Assembly: GCF_043555935.1 (NCBI RefSeq)
Contig: NZ_JBIGIB010000003.1
Coordinates: 372,001-436,000, forward strand
Direction: 5' to 3'
DNA length: 64,000 nucleotides
From: Pelomonas baiyunensis
GTDB lineage: Bacteria; Pseudomonadota; Gammaproteobacteria; Burkholderiales; Burkholderiaceae_C
The notes under the pieces were generated by a model. It was not told the DNA's origin. It did no database searches and saw nothing but the letters and a program-made list of their open reading frames with translations. A program made the position numbers and the translations under genes. Shown here piece after piece: positions 14,741 to 23,604 of the stretch. Every line of letters begins with the position of its first letter. Position 1 is the first letter of the stretch.

Positions 14741-15411
14741 CGCCGCTGGATCACCCCGTCTGGGCCAGCCTGGTGCATCAGCCCCACTGGGCCGAAGGCG
14801 GCCCGCTGGCCCGGCGCTTCAAGCCGGACATCAACCGTTTCGCCGCGGCGCTCGATGACAGCGCGGAGAGCCTCGCTGCGCTGGCCGACCTGGTGGGTGA
14901 GGGCGATGACGCGGTCTTCATCGCCCAGGTGCCGCCCGTCGTCGTGCCGACCGGCCTGGGCGTGGCCAAGGCGGCCCAGGGCGTTCAGATGCTGGCCGAA
15001 CGGCTGCTGCCACCCGACGAGGATGTCCAACTGCTGGGCGAGGCGGACGCGGCGGACATGCTCGCCCTGGCCACGCTGACCGAGCCCGGGCCCTTCCTGC
15101 CGCGCACTCACACCATGGGCCGCTTCGTCGGCCTGCGCATCGACGGGCGGCTGGTGGCCATGGCCGGGCAGCGCATGCGCTTTCCCGGCCATGTGGAGGT
15201 GAGCGGCGTCTGCACTCACCCGGCTTTCCGCGGTCAGGGCCTGGCGCGGCGGTTGTCGGCGGCAGTGACGGCAGATCTGCAGGCCCGCGGCGAGCAGCCC
15301 TTTCTGCACGCTTGGGCGAGCAACACCGCCGCCATCGCCCTCTACGAAAGCCTGGGCTTCGTCACGCGGGCCACCCTGAACATCGCGGTGCTCAAACGCC
15401 TGCCAGTGTGA
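14737..15411 (+). CDS. GNAT-family N-acetyltransferase
   Basis: A 224-residue acyltransferase of the FR47-like group. The C-terminal half has the GNAT core: strand GRLVAMAGQRM, VEVSGVCTHPAFRGQGLARR (the R/Q-x-x-G-x-G/A acetyl-CoA pyrophosphate loop is FRGQGLA), then FLHAWASNTAAIALYESLGF, the conserved motif B. The N-terminal 100 residues are a divergent domain. The start overlaps the marR stop by 4 bp, indicating coexpression. The acceptor substrate is unknown. Its 3-prime end overlaps the outer-membrane efflux gene on the other strand by 20 bp. Confidence 0.87.
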   Translation: MTPLDHPVWASLVHQPHWAEGGPLARRFKPDINRFAAALDDSAESLAALADLVGEGDDAVFIAQVPPVVVPTGLGVAKAAQGVQMLAERLLPPDEDVQLLGEADAADMLALATLTEPGPFLPRTHTMGRFVGLRIDGRLVAMAGQRMRFPGHVEVSGVCTHPAFRGQGLARRLSAAVTADLQARGEQPFLHAWASNTAAIALYESLGFVTRATLNIAVLKRLPV

Positions 15412-16792
15412 GCGCCGGGGTGGCACTCCAGCCGCCCCCCAGGGCGCGGATCAGGCCGACCGTCGCCTGGTACTGCGCCGACTTCACCTGCAGCGCGGCC
15501 CGCCGGTTGGCGAGCTCGCTGCGGCGGGCGTCCAGCAATTCCAGCTGGCTCACCAAGCCGTTGCGGTAGCGCGCGTCCGACAGCTTCAGCGCCTGACCGG
15601 CCGCGCTGACCGCGCGGGCGTTGGCCTCGCCTTGCGCCTGCAGCAGCGCCAGTGCGCCGAGCTGGTCTTCCACGTCCTTCAGCGCCAGCAGGAACTGCTC
15701 GCGGAACGCGATGGCGGTGCCGTCCAGCTGCGCCTGCGCGGCGTTGACGCCCGCCTCGCGCCGGCCGCCGTCGAACAGCGGCAGCGCACCCAGCAGGCCC
15801 ACGCCCCAGCTGCTGGCGCCGCTCTTGAGCAGGTTGGACAGTTCGCTGGACACGCCACCGCCCTGCGCCGTCAGCGTGAGGCTGGGCCACCAGGCGGCGC
15901 GGGCCTCGCCCACGCGGGCCTGCGCGGCTTCGAGCTGGCTGCGGGCGGCGGCGAGATCCGGGCGGCGTTGCAGCAGTTCGGAGGGCAGGCCTGCCGGGAC
16001 GGCGGGCAGCGCGGTCGTCCAGGTCACGGGCGCCAGGCGGAAGTTGGAGGCCGGCTCGCCCAGCAGCACGGCCAGCGCGGTTTCGAGTTCCACGCGGCGG
16101 CGGTCCAGGGACAGCGCTTCGGCCTCGTTCGCGGCCAGCTCGGCGCGCACGCGGGCCAGGTCGAGGTCGGCCACGTCACCGGCGCGGGCGCGCTTCTCGG
16201 TCAACGCCAGGGTCTCGGCGTAGGCCGCGACCGTGCCCTGCACGAGGTCGCGCTCGGCATCCAGCGCCCGCAGCGCGAGATACCCGCGGGCCACGTTGGC
16301 CTGCACCAGCAGGCGGGCATCGGCCAGCAGCTGCTCGCGGGCCTGCACGTCGAGTGCAGCGGCATTGCGCTCGTGCAGCAGGCGGCCGCCCAGGTCCAGC
16401 TCGTAGGCCAGGTTGAGGCCGGCGCTGTACTGCGTGGCGCCGGGGGCGCCCGGCGTGGGCGTGCTGCGGCTGGCGCCGGCCGAGGCGCCCAGCTGCGGCA
16501 GGCGTGCGGCCTGGGCCGAGCCCAGCGCGGCGCGGGCCTGCGCCAGCCGGTTGGCCGCCGCCTGCACGCTGGTGTTGGCGGCCATGGCGCGGGCGACGAG
16601 GTCGTCCAGCACCGGGTCGGCAAAGGGTTGCCACCAGCTGGCGGTCAGCGCAGTCGTGGCGTTGGCGACTTGGGCCGTGTGGGCCTTGTAGGTGGCCGGA
16701 GCCTGGGGCAGCTGGGCGGGGTCGACACGGCCGACCGAGGCGCAGCCGGCCAGCACCAGTGCGGCCACCAGGGAAGTCAGGGTTGCTTTCAT
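15392..16792 (-). CDS. RND efflux outer-membrane lipoprotein, NodT family
   Basis: A 466-residue TolC-like channel of the OprM/NodT type. The signal MKATLTSLVAALVLAGC has a lipobox with Cys at 17. Two outer-membrane efflux repeats follow, including ASWWQPFADPVLDDLVARAM at the first and LLQRRPDLAAARSQLEAAQA in the second, both standard in this family. It completes the tripartite pump with the permease (2 bp upstream) and the adaptor. The ATG at 16792 gives the lipoprotein signal; an open frame extending further upstream overlaps the permease gene and is rejected. Confidence 0.92.
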   Translation of the reverse strand: MKATLTSLVAALVLAGCASVGRVDPAQLPQAPATYKAHTAQVANATTALTASWWQPFADPVLDDLVARAMAANTSVQAAANRLAQARAALGSAQAARLPQLGASAGASRSTPTPGAPGATQYSAGLNLAYELDLGGRLLHERNAAALDVQAREQLLADARLLVQANVARGYLALRALDAERDLVQGTVAAYAETLALTEKRARAGDVADLDLARVRAELAANEAEALSLDRRRVELETALAVLLGEPASNFRLAPVTWTTALPAVPAGLPSELLQRRPDLAAARSQLEAAQARVGEARAAWWPSLTLTAQGGGVSSELSNLLKSGASSWGVGLLGALPLFDGGRREAGVNAAQAQLDGTAIAFREQFLLALKDVEDQLGALALLQAQGEANARAVSAAGQALKLSDARYRNGLVSQLELLDARRSELANRRAALQVKSAQYQATVGLIRALGGGWSATPALTLAGV

Positions 16793-16794
16793 GA

Positions 16795-19700
16795 TCACTT
16801 TCCTCGTTGCGGCAGGGCGTCGATGACGGGGGCCGGGTGCGGGGCGGGCGCGCTCGGGGCGGCGGTCTGGCCGCCGTGGTGGCGCAGGGGCGCGTTGCCG
16901 GTCAGGCGGCGCACGATGACGTAGAACAGCGGCGTCAGGAACAGGCCGAAGAAGGTCACGCCGATCATTCCGGCGAACACCGCCACGCCCATGGCCTGGC
17001 GCATTTCGGCGCCGGCACCGGTGCTCAGCACCAGCGGCAGCACACCCATCACGAAGGCCATCGAGGTCATCAGGATGGGCCGCAGCCGCAGCCGTGCCGC
17101 CTCCAGCGCCGCCTGCACCGGCGTGCGGCCGGCGAACTCCAGCTCGCGGGCGAACTCGACGATCAGGATCGCGTTCTTCGCACTCAGGCCCACCAGCACG
17201 ATGAGGCCGATCTGCGTGAACACGTTGTTGTCGCCGTGGCTGAGCCACACGCCGGTCATCGCCGCCAACAGGCCCATGGGCACGATCAGCAGGATGGCGA
17301 TGGGCAGCGTCAAGCTCTCGTACTGCGCCGCCAGCACCAGGAACACCAGCAGGATGGCCAGCGGGAACACCCACACGGCGGAGTTGCCGGCGATCTTTTC
17401 CTGGTAGGTTAGGTCGGTCCACTCGTAGCCGATGCCCGGGGGCAGCGTCTCGGCGGCAATGCGCTCCACGGCGGCCTGCGCCTGGCCCGACGAGAAGCCG
17501 GGCGCGGCGCCGCCGTTGATGTCGGCGGACAGGAAGCCGTTGTAGCGCATGGCGCGTTCCGGGCCGAAGCTGGGCTGCACCTTCATCAGCGCCGACAGCG
17601 GCACCATCTCGCCCGACGACGAGCGCACCTTCAGCGCGCCGATGTCCTCGGCCCGGGCGCGGTAGGCGGCATCCGCCTGCACGCGGACCGAGTAGGTGCG
17701 GCCGAACTTGTTGAAGTCGTTCACGTACAGGCTGCCGAGGTAGATCTGCATGGTGTCGAACACGTCCGTCACGGCCACGCCCAGCTGGCGGGCGCGGGTG
17801 CGGTCGAGGTCAGCGAACAGCTGCGGCACGTTGACCTGGTAGCTCGAGAACAGACCGGCCAGTTCCGGCGTCTTGTAGGCCTTGGCCATGAAGGCCTTGG
17901 TGGCTGCGTCCAGCGCCTCGTAGCCCAGGCCGCCGCGGTCCTGCAGCTGCAGCTTGAAGCCGCCCGTCGTGCCCAGGCCCTGCACGGGCGGCGGCGGGAA
18001 CATGACGATGAAGGCGTCTTCGATGGCGCCGTACTGCGCGTTCAGCTGGCCGGCAATGGCGCCGGCGGACAGGTCTTTGCTCTTGCGCTCTTCAAAGGGC
18101 TTGAGGGTCGCGAACACGATGCCCGAGCTGGAACTGTTGGTGAAACCGTTGATCGACAGGCCGGGGAAGGCCACCGCGTGTTCCACGCCCGGGGTCTTGA
18201 GCGTGATGTCGGTCATGCGGCGGATGACGTCTTCCGTGCGGTCCAGCGTGGCGCCGTCAGGCAGCTGGGCGAAGCCGATCAGGTACTGCTTGTCCTGCCC
18301 CGGCACGAAGCCGCCGGGCACGGCCTTGAACAGGCCCACCGTGGTGGCGACGAAGGCCAGGTAGATGACCATCATCACCGTCTTGCGCGACATCAGCGCT
18401 TTCACGCCGCCGCCGTACTTCTCGGAGCTGCTGGCGAAGAGCTGGTTGAAGCGACCGAAGAAGCCGCCCAGCACGCGGTCCATGGCGCGGGTCAGCGCGT
18501 CCTTCGGTGCGTGGTGGTCCTTCAGCAGCATCGCGGCCAGGGCCGGCGAGAGCGTCAGCGAGTTGATGGCCGAGATCACCGTCGAGATGGCGATGGTCAG
18601 CGCGAACTGCTTGTAGAACTGACCGGTCAGGCCGGTGATGAATGCCAGCGGCACGAACACCGAGATCAGCGTCAGCGCGATGGCGATGATGGGGCCCGAG
18701 ACCTCGCGCATCGCCTGGTAGGTGGCGTCCCGTGGCGAGAGGCCGGCAGCGATGTTGCGCTCCACGTTCTCGACCACCACGATGGCGTCGTCCACCACGA
18801 TGCCGATGGCCAGCACCAGGCCGAACAGGCTCAGCGCGTTGATGGAGAAGCCGAAGCCGTGCATCACCGCGAAGGTGCCGATGATGGACACCGGCACGGC
18901 CAGCAGCGGAATGATGGACGCGCGCCAGGTCTGCAGGAACAGGATGACGACCAGCACCACCAGCGCCACGGCTTCCAGCAGTGTGTGGATGACCGACTCG
19001 ATGGACGCACGGACGAACTGCGTCGGGTCGTAGACGATGGTGTAGTCCACGCCTTCGGGCATGGCGGTCTTCAGGTCCGCCATCGCGGCGCGCACGTTGG
19101 TGGAGATGTCCAGTGCATTGCCACCAGGCGCCTGGAAGATGGGCACGGCGACGGCGGACTTGTTGTCCAGCAGCGAGCGCAGCGCGTATTCGCTGGCGCC
19201 CAGCTCGATGCGGCCCAGGTCACGCAGGCGCGTGACGGCACCGCCCGCGCCGGTCTTCACGATGATGTCGCCGAACTCCTCGACCGACTGCAGCCGGCCC
19301 TGGGCGTTGACCGACAGCTGCAGGTCCACACCGGCCAGGCCGGGCGAAGCGCCGACGACGCCGGCGGCGGCCTGCACGTTCTGGCCGCGGATGGCGGTCA
19401 CCACGTCGCTGGCCGACAGGCCGTGCTCGGCCACCTTCTGCGGGTCCAGCCAGACGCGCATCGCGTAGTCGCCCGAACCGAACATCAGCACCTGGCCCAC
19501 GCCCGGGATGCGCGCGAGGCGGTCCTTCACATTGAGCAGCGCGTAGTTGCGCAGGTAGGTCATGTCGTAGCGGCCGTTGGGCGAGGTCAGGTGCACGACC
19601 ATGGTCAGGTCGGGGCTGCTCTTGACGGTCGTCACGCCCAGGCGCTTGACCTCTTCGGGCAGGCGCGCTTCGGCCTGGCTCACGCGGTTTTGCACCAGCT

Positions 19701-20019
19701 GCTGGGCCTTGTCGGGGTCGGTGCCGAGCTTGAAGCTGACGGTCAGCGTCATCAGGCCGTCGGTGGTGGCCTGGCTGCTCATGTAGAGCATGTCCTCGAC
19801 GCCGTTGATGGCTTCTTCCAGCGGCGTGGCCACGGTTTCAGCAATCACCTTGGGGTTGGCGCCGGGGTACTGGGCGCGCACGACGACCGAGGGCGGCACG
19901 ACGTCGGGGTATTCCGAGATCGGCAGCGCGCGGATCGACAGCAGGCCGCCGATGAAGATCAGCAGCGACAGCACGCCCGCGAAGATCGGGCGGTCGATGA
20001 AGAATTTGGAGAGATTCAT
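16795..20019 (-). CDS. RND multidrug efflux permease, HAE1 (AcrB/MexB) type
   Basis: A 1074-residue inner-membrane proton/drug antiporter. N-terminal FFIDRPIFAGVLSLLIFIGG and ALPISEYPDVVPPSVVVRAQ are hallmarks of the HAE1 family. GIVVDDAIVVVENVERNIA in TM4 carries the proton-relay Asp pair, and the Phe/Gly-loop region FVPGQDKQYLIGFAQLPDGA is present. Its length matches AcrB-like pumps (1030-1080). The ATG 20019 is preceded by AGGAG. It is the middle gene of an operon with adaptor, outer-membrane channel and a hydrolase-like protein. Likely substrates are organic compounds or drugs; none can be named. Confidence 0.95.
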   Translation of the reverse strand: MNLSKFFIDRPIFAGVLSLLIFIGGLLSIRALPISEYPDVVPPSVVVRAQYPGANPKVIAETVATPLEEAINGVEDMLYMSSQATTDGLMTLTVSFKLGTDPDKAQQLVQNRVSQAEARLPEEVKRLGVTTVKSSPDLTMVVHLTSPNGRYDMTYLRNYALLNVKDRLARIPGVGQVLMFGSGDYAMRVWLDPQKVAEHGLSASDVVTAIRGQNVQAAAGVVGASPGLAGVDLQLSVNAQGRLQSVEEFGDIIVKTGAGGAVTRLRDLGRIELGASEYALRSLLDNKSAVAVPIFQAPGGNALDISTNVRAAMADLKTAMPEGVDYTIVYDPTQFVRASIESVIHTLLEAVALVVLVVILFLQTWRASIIPLLAVPVSIIGTFAVMHGFGFSINALSLFGLVLAIGIVVDDAIVVVENVERNIAAGLSPRDATYQAMREVSGPIIAIALTLISVFVPLAFITGLTGQFYKQFALTIAISTVISAINSLTLSPALAAMLLKDHHAPKDALTRAMDRVLGGFFGRFNQLFASSSEKYGGGVKALMSRKTVMMVIYLAFVATTVGLFKAVPGGFVPGQDKQYLIGFAQLPDGATLDRTEDVIRRMTDITLKTPGVEHAVAFPGLSINGFTNSSSSGIVFATLKPFEERKSKDLSAGAIAGQLNAQYGAIEDAFIVMFPPPPVQGLGTTGGFKLQLQDRGGLGYEALDAATKAFMAKAYKTPELAGLFSSYQVNVPQLFADLDRTRARQLGVAVTDVFDTMQIYLGSLYVNDFNKFGRTYSVRVQADAAYRARAEDIGALKVRSSSGEMVPLSALMKVQPSFGPERAMRYNGFLSADINGGAAPGFSSGQAQAAVERIAAETLPPGIGYEWTDLTYQEKIAGNSAVWVFPLAILLVFLVLAAQYESLTLPIAILLIVPMGLLAAMTGVWLSHGDNNVFTQIGLIVLVGLSAKNAILIVEFARELEFAGRTPVQAALEAARLRLRPILMTSMAFVMGVLPLVLSTGAGAEMRQAMGVAVFAGMIGVTFFGLFLTPLFYVIVRRLTGNAPLRHHGGQTAAPSAPAPHPAPVIDALPQRGK

Positions 20020-20032
20020 GAGGGCTCCTGGC

Positions 20033-20104
20033 GCGAGCGCTGCGGTTTCAGGCGACAGCACGCCCCCCGCAGGCCGGTGATGCCGGCCCGCAGACAGCGC
20101 TCGC
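20033..20104. other. Intercistronic nested hairpins in RND operon
   Basis: GCGAGCGCTG (20033-20042) and CAGCGCTCGC (20095-20104) are perfect 10-bp inverted arms. They enclose a second hairpin, GGCCGG/CCGGCC. They fill the gap between the adaptor and permease genes and have no T-run. They may stabilise or process the transcript; this is inference. Confidence 0.5.
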
Positions 20105-20127
20105 GGGTGGGGTTTAGGCTTCTTGGA

Positions 20128-21336
20128 TCAGGAGGTTTTGGCGGCCGCCTGCTGGGCACTCAGCTCGGGCTTGGCGTCCATGGCGACGTCCTTGGGCGCG
20201 AGCACCGAGCCCGGTCGCACCCGCTGCACGCCACCGACGACGATGCGCTCGCCGCCCTTCAGGCCGCTGGTCACCACGCGCAGGCCGTTCACGCTGGCTC
20301 CGAGCGTCACCGGGCGCCACTCGGCCTGGTTGCCGGTGCCGACGACGATGACAAAACGCTTGTCCTGGTCGGTGCCCACAGCGCGCTCGTTCACCAGCAG
20401 CGCGGGTTCGTTCCTGGCCTGGCCCATGCGCAGCTTGGCGAACTGACCCGGAATCAGGCGGCCGTCCTTGTTGTCGAACACCGCGCGCACGCGCAGCGTG
20501 CCGCTCTTGGCGTCCACCTGGTTGTCCACCAGCTGCAGGCGGCCGGTGAGCGAATCGCTGCCGGTGGCCATCTCGACCGGGATCTTCTCCAGCCCGCGGC
20601 GGTCCCCCGGCAGCGCGGCCAGAGCGCCGGTGACGATCTTCTCGTCGGCGTCGAAGCTGGCGTAGATGGGGCTGACCGACACCAGCGTCGTCAGCACCGG
20701 CGCGCCTGCTCCCGCAGCGACGAGGTTGCCCGTCGTCACCTCGATCTTGCCGACGCGGCCGGCCACCGGGGCGCGCACTTGCGTGTAGCTCAGCGACAGC
20801 TGGGCCGTCTGCAGCGCGGCCTGGGCGGCACGCAGGTTGGCGGCGGACTCGCGGGCCGCGTTGTCCTTCTCGTCGAACTCACGCTTGGCCACGGCGCGGT
20901 CGTCCCACAGCGACTTGGCGCGCTGGGCCTCGCTCTGCGAGTAGATCACGCGGGCCTGGGCCGCAGCGACTTGCGCTTCCATGCGGGCCACCTCGGCCTG
21001 GTAGGGCGCGGGGTCGATGGTGACGAGCAGGTCGCCGGCCTTCACGAGGCTGCCCTCGCGAAAGTGCACGGCCTGCACGGCGCCCGACACGCGGGCCCGC
21101 ACGTCCACGCGGTCCACGGCTTCCAGGCGGCCGGAGAACTCGTTCCAGGCGGCCACGTCCTGGCGCACGACTTGGGCGACGGAGACCGGCGTGGCGGGCG
21201 GCACGGCGGGGCCGGCGTCGGCGTCGGCTTGGGCCGGGTGGCTGAAGGGGCCGAAGCCGATGGCCGCGACAGCCACCAGCGCGGTGGCGCCGGCGATCAA
21301 GCTGAGGCGGCGGTTGAAGCGAGGGGGGGTGTTCAT
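20128..21336 (-). CDS. RND efflux periplasmic adaptor (membrane-fusion protein)
   Basis: A 402-residue adaptor that bridges the permease and the outer-membrane channel. An N-terminal membrane anchor (LSLIAGATALVAVAAIGFGP) precedes the lipoyl half EAVDRVDVRARVSGAVQAVH, an alpha-helical hairpin (residues about 110-165), and the second half LSYTQVRAPVAGRVGKIEVT. Beta-barrel and membrane-proximal domains follow (DNKDGRLIPGQFAKLRMGQA). No lipobox was seen. It is the second gene of the efflux operon, 19 bp after the hydrolase-like gene. Confidence 0.93.
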   Translation of the reverse strand: MNTPPRFNRRLSLIAGATALVAVAAIGFGPFSHPAQADADAGPAVPPATPVSVAQVVRQDVAAWNEFSGRLEAVDRVDVRARVSGAVQAVHFREGSLVKAGDLLVTIDPAPYQAEVARMEAQVAAAQARVIYSQSEAQRAKSLWDDRAVAKREFDEKDNAARESAANLRAAQAALQTAQLSLSYTQVRAPVAGRVGKIEVTTGNLVAAGAGAPVLTTLVSVSPIYASFDADEKIVTGALAALPGDRRGLEKIPVEMATGSDSLTGRLQLVDNQVDAKSGTLRVRAVFDNKDGRLIPGQFAKLRMGQARNEPALLVNERAVGTDQDKRFVIVVGTGNQAEWRPVTLGASVNGLRVVTSGLKGGERIVVGGVQRVRPGSVLAPKDVAMDAKPELSAQQAAAKTS

Positions 21337-21355
21337 TTCGAGTTCTCTCCGAGGG

Positions 21356-22141
21356 TCATTCAGGCAGCGACAAGGCGCGGCGGGCCGCCTCGCGCAGGAA
21401 GTCGTGGATGGGGTTGAGCGTGTGTTCCGGCGCCAGCGTGGGCAGCGTCAGGTCGCGGGCACGGCCGCCGTGTTCGCGCAGGGCGGTGGCGTAGCGGCGG
21501 GCCTCGTCGTTCAGCGGGTGGCCCGTCACGCTCAGCACCAACGCGGGCGCCAGGCCGGCCAGGCGCGTGGCATTCAGTGGCGCGGCGTAGGGGTGGTCGG
21601 CGCGGATGCAGTCGCCCAGATACGCCTTCCAGCCCTTGGCGTAGTGGCACTCGCAGCCGCCGCACTCGCCCTGGCGCATGGAGGCGCTGCCGAGTTGCGG
21701 GTCCAGCATGGGTGACACGAGCAGCTGGCCGGCCAGCGCGGGGGCGTGTTGGTCCCGCGCCATCAGCGCCAGGGCGGCGGCGAGGTTGCCACCGGCTTCT
21801 TCACCGCCGACGAACAGCGCGGTGTGGGCCGAGCCGGTCAGCAGGGCGGGCCTGGCCGCCAGCGTCTGCAGGGCCTGGAACGCGGCGGTGAGACCGGTGG
21901 GGAAGGGGTGCTCCGGCGCGAGGGGGTAGTCCAGGGCCACCACGTCGGCGCCGGCCTCGGCCAGCAGCTCGTTGCGGTCCCGCGAGTCGGCCGCCGAACC
22001 CTCGGTGAAGCAGCCGGCGTGCAGCCACAGCAGCAGGGCACGGTCCTGTCCCTGCAGCGGTCTGCGGGCCTTGTAGATCTGGGCCACGCGGCCCGGCGCG
22101 GGGCCGAGGCGAACGGTGGCAGGGGTGGCGATCTTGTCCAT
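21356..22141 (-). CDS. Alpha/beta-hydrolase-fold protein lacking catalytic Ser and Asp
   Basis: A 261-residue protein of the hormone-sensitive-lipase type (alpha/beta hydrolase 3). Fold markers are DYPLAPEHPFPTG at 71-83 and SPMLDPQL at 143-150. The nucleophile elbow, normally GDSAGGN, reads GEEAGGN here, with Glu115 in place of Ser. The usual DPL-x-DE holding the catalytic Asp reads HPLNDE (His208), and the HGGG oxyanion loop reads HAGC. The protein is therefore probably not an esterase. A Cys cluster CGGCECH lies at 160-166. It is the first gene of the efflux operon and divergent from the LysR gene, so a ligand-binding or accessory role is plausible. Confidence 0.85.
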   Translation of the reverse strand: MDKIATPATVRLGPAPGRVAQIYKARRPLQGQDRALLLWLHAGCFTEGSAADSRDRNELLAEAGADVVALDYPLAPEHPFPTGLTAAFQALQTLAARPALLTGSAHTALFVGGEEAGGNLAAALALMARDQHAPALAGQLLVSPMLDPQLGSASMRQGECGGCECHYAKGWKAYLGDCIRADHPYAAPLNATRLAGLAPALVLSVTGHPLNDEARRYATALREHGGRARDLTLPTLAPEHTLNPIHDFLREAARRALSLPE

Positions 22142-22185
22142 GGCCTGAACGATAGAGATTGACGCCTTAGGGATAAACGCCCCAG

Positions 22186-22200
22186 AAAGTGACTCACTTT
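22186..22200. promoter_or_regulatory. 15-bp palindrome between LysR gene and efflux operon
   Basis: AAAGTGA-C-TCACTTT is a perfect odd-centred palindrome, 45 bp before the hydrolase-like gene start and 68 bp before the LysR start. It is the only strong symmetry in the divergent promoter region and is a likely operator for the LysR regulator. Confidence 0.5.
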
Positions 22201-22268
22201 TCCTTAGCGTGGAACAATGAAGTCATCCCTTCTCGTCTTGGGGCCTTTCACGGCCCGCTGGAGCTGCC

Positions 22269-23201
22269 ATGGACCGTCTCACCGCGATGCAAGCCTATGT
22301 CCGGGTCGTCGAGGCCGGCACCTTCACCAAGGCGGCCGACTCGCTGGACCTGCCCAAGGCCACGGTCACGCGCCTGATCCAGACGCTGGAAACCCACCTG
22401 CGCACCAAGCTGCTGAACCGCACGACGCGCCGGGTCACCGTCACGCCCGACGGGGCGGCCTACTACGAGCGCGCCACGCGCCTGCTGAGCGACCTGGAGG
22501 AACTGGAAGGCAGCATGAACCAGGCGCGGGTCACGCCGCGCGGGCGCATCCGCATCGACGTGCCCGGCGTGGTGGGGCGCGAAATGATCATTCCCCACCT
22601 GCCGGACTTCTACGCCAAGTACCCCGACATCCAGATCGAGCTGGGCGTGAGTGACCGCACGGTGGACCTCATCAGCGACAACATCGACTGCGTGATCCGC
22701 GGCGGCGAGCTGACCGACCAAAGCCTGGTGGCGCGGCGCATTGCCGAGTTCCGCTTCATCACCTGTGCCACGCCCGAGTACCTGCGTCGGCACGGCACGC
22801 CCACCCACCCCAGCCAGCTGATGGAGGCGCCGCACCGCATGGTGGGCTACTTCTCGGCGCGCACGGGCAAGGTGATGTCCGACACCTTCGTGAAGGGCGA
22901 GGAAACCGTGGAGGTGGCGGGCAACCACCTGCTGGCCGTGAACGACGCCAGCGCCTACATGAATGCGGGCCTGGCCCACCTGGGCGTGATGCAGCTGACC
23001 TGCTTCATGGCCGGGCCGCTGGTGCGCAGCGGCGCGCTGGTGCGCGTGCTGGAGGACTGGGATGCTGAAGCCATCCCGGTCTATGTGGTGTACCCGCCCA
23101 ACCGCCACCTCAGCAGCAAGCTGCGGGTGTTCGTGGACTGGGTGGTGGAGTTGATCGGCCGCGAGTCACTTGGCGGCTTGAAGATGCGTTGCGCGGCCTG
23201 A
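22269..23201 (+). CDS. LysR-family transcriptional regulator of the efflux operon
   Basis: A 310-residue LysR regulator. The N-terminal helix-turn-helix MQAYVRVVEAGTFTKAADSL and ATVTRLIQTLETHLRTKLLN is typical of the AaeR/DsdC-like broad subgroup that often sits beside efflux or redox genes. An effector domain (residues about 90-300) follows with IDVPGVVGREMIIPHLPDFY. Divergent placement next to the RND operon, with a palindrome between them, indicates that it controls the pump. The ATG at 22269 yields the standard start. The inducer cannot be told from sequence. Confidence 0.9.
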   Translation: MDRLTAMQAYVRVVEAGTFTKAADSLDLPKATVTRLIQTLETHLRTKLLNRTTRRVTVTPDGAAYYERATRLLSDLEELEGSMNQARVTPRGRIRIDVPGVVGREMIIPHLPDFYAKYPDIQIELGVSDRTVDLISDNIDCVIRGGELTDQSLVARRIAEFRFITCATPEYLRRHGTPTHPSQLMEAPHRMVGYFSARTGKVMSDTFVKGEETVEVAGNHLLAVNDASAYMNAGLAHLGVMQLTCFMAGPLVRSGALVRVLEDWDAEAIPVYVVYPPNRHLSSKLRVFVDWVVELIGRESLGGLKMRCAA

Positions 23202-23209
23202 GGCCGCGC
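23191..23209 (+). terminator. Hairpin with the LysR stop codon in its loop
   Basis: GCGCGGCC (23191-23198), TGA, GGCCGCGC (23202-23209): a perfect 8-bp stem whose three-base loop is the LysR stop codon. No T-run follows, so termination strength is uncertain. Confidence 0.45.
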
Positions 23210-23246
23210 GGGTGGCAGGGCGAACGGGTCGGTCGACTCGGGCGGC

Positions 23247-23408
23247 TCAGGCCGGCTCGCAAGCGGTGATGGCGCTGGAGCCCACCGCCGCCTGGCTGAG
23301 CTCGTCGGCACTGACCGGTGCGCTGAGCGCGAGCATCATGCCCGCCGCCAACGCCGTGACGGCCGTCGCGGCAGTGATCAGGGTGAAGAGGGATCGGGGG
23401 GTGTTCAT
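23247..23408 (-). CDS. Small secreted protein, 53 aa, unknown
   Basis: The ATG at 23408 is preceded by CAGGAG at ideal spacing. The product begins MNTPRSLFTLITAATAVTAL, a clear Sec signal that probably ends at APVSA-DEL. That leaves a mature peptide of only about 19 residues, DELSQAAVGSSAITACEPA, with one cysteine. No family was recognised. The ribosome site and canonical signal make this a credible gene, though expression is unproven. It lies between the LysR gene and ung with room for its own promoter. Confidence 0.62.
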   Translation of the reverse strand: MNTPRSLFTLITAATAVTALAAGMMLALSAPVSADELSQAAVGSSAITACEPA

Positions 23409-23604
23409 GGTGACGCTCCTGGGCCGGCGCCTTCGCCCTCACGATGGGGACGGGGTGTGCCGACAGGTTGTCACTGTAGGAATTGCGCGCCCGGAGAAAA
23501 AGCCGGTGCCATAGAACGGCGAGTTGCTGCGGGCGGAACAATCGACCGCGCGAAGCGCCCGAAGAGGCGGCCGCAAAAGTGACCGCTCAGCCCCGTTCAG
23601 CCCC

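Noticed and set aside
18178..21417. 1079-codon open frame on the plus strand across the RND permease and adaptor
   Set aside because: It is antisense to two unmistakable RND genes; its product is His/Arg/Gln-rich low-complexity sequence, the expected mirror of GC-rich coding DNA.
23110..23541. 143-codon minus-strand frame around the small secreted peptide
   Set aside because: Overlaps the LysR 3-prime end, Arg/His-rich and motif-free; the 53-codon frame in another phase has a signal peptide and a ribosome site.
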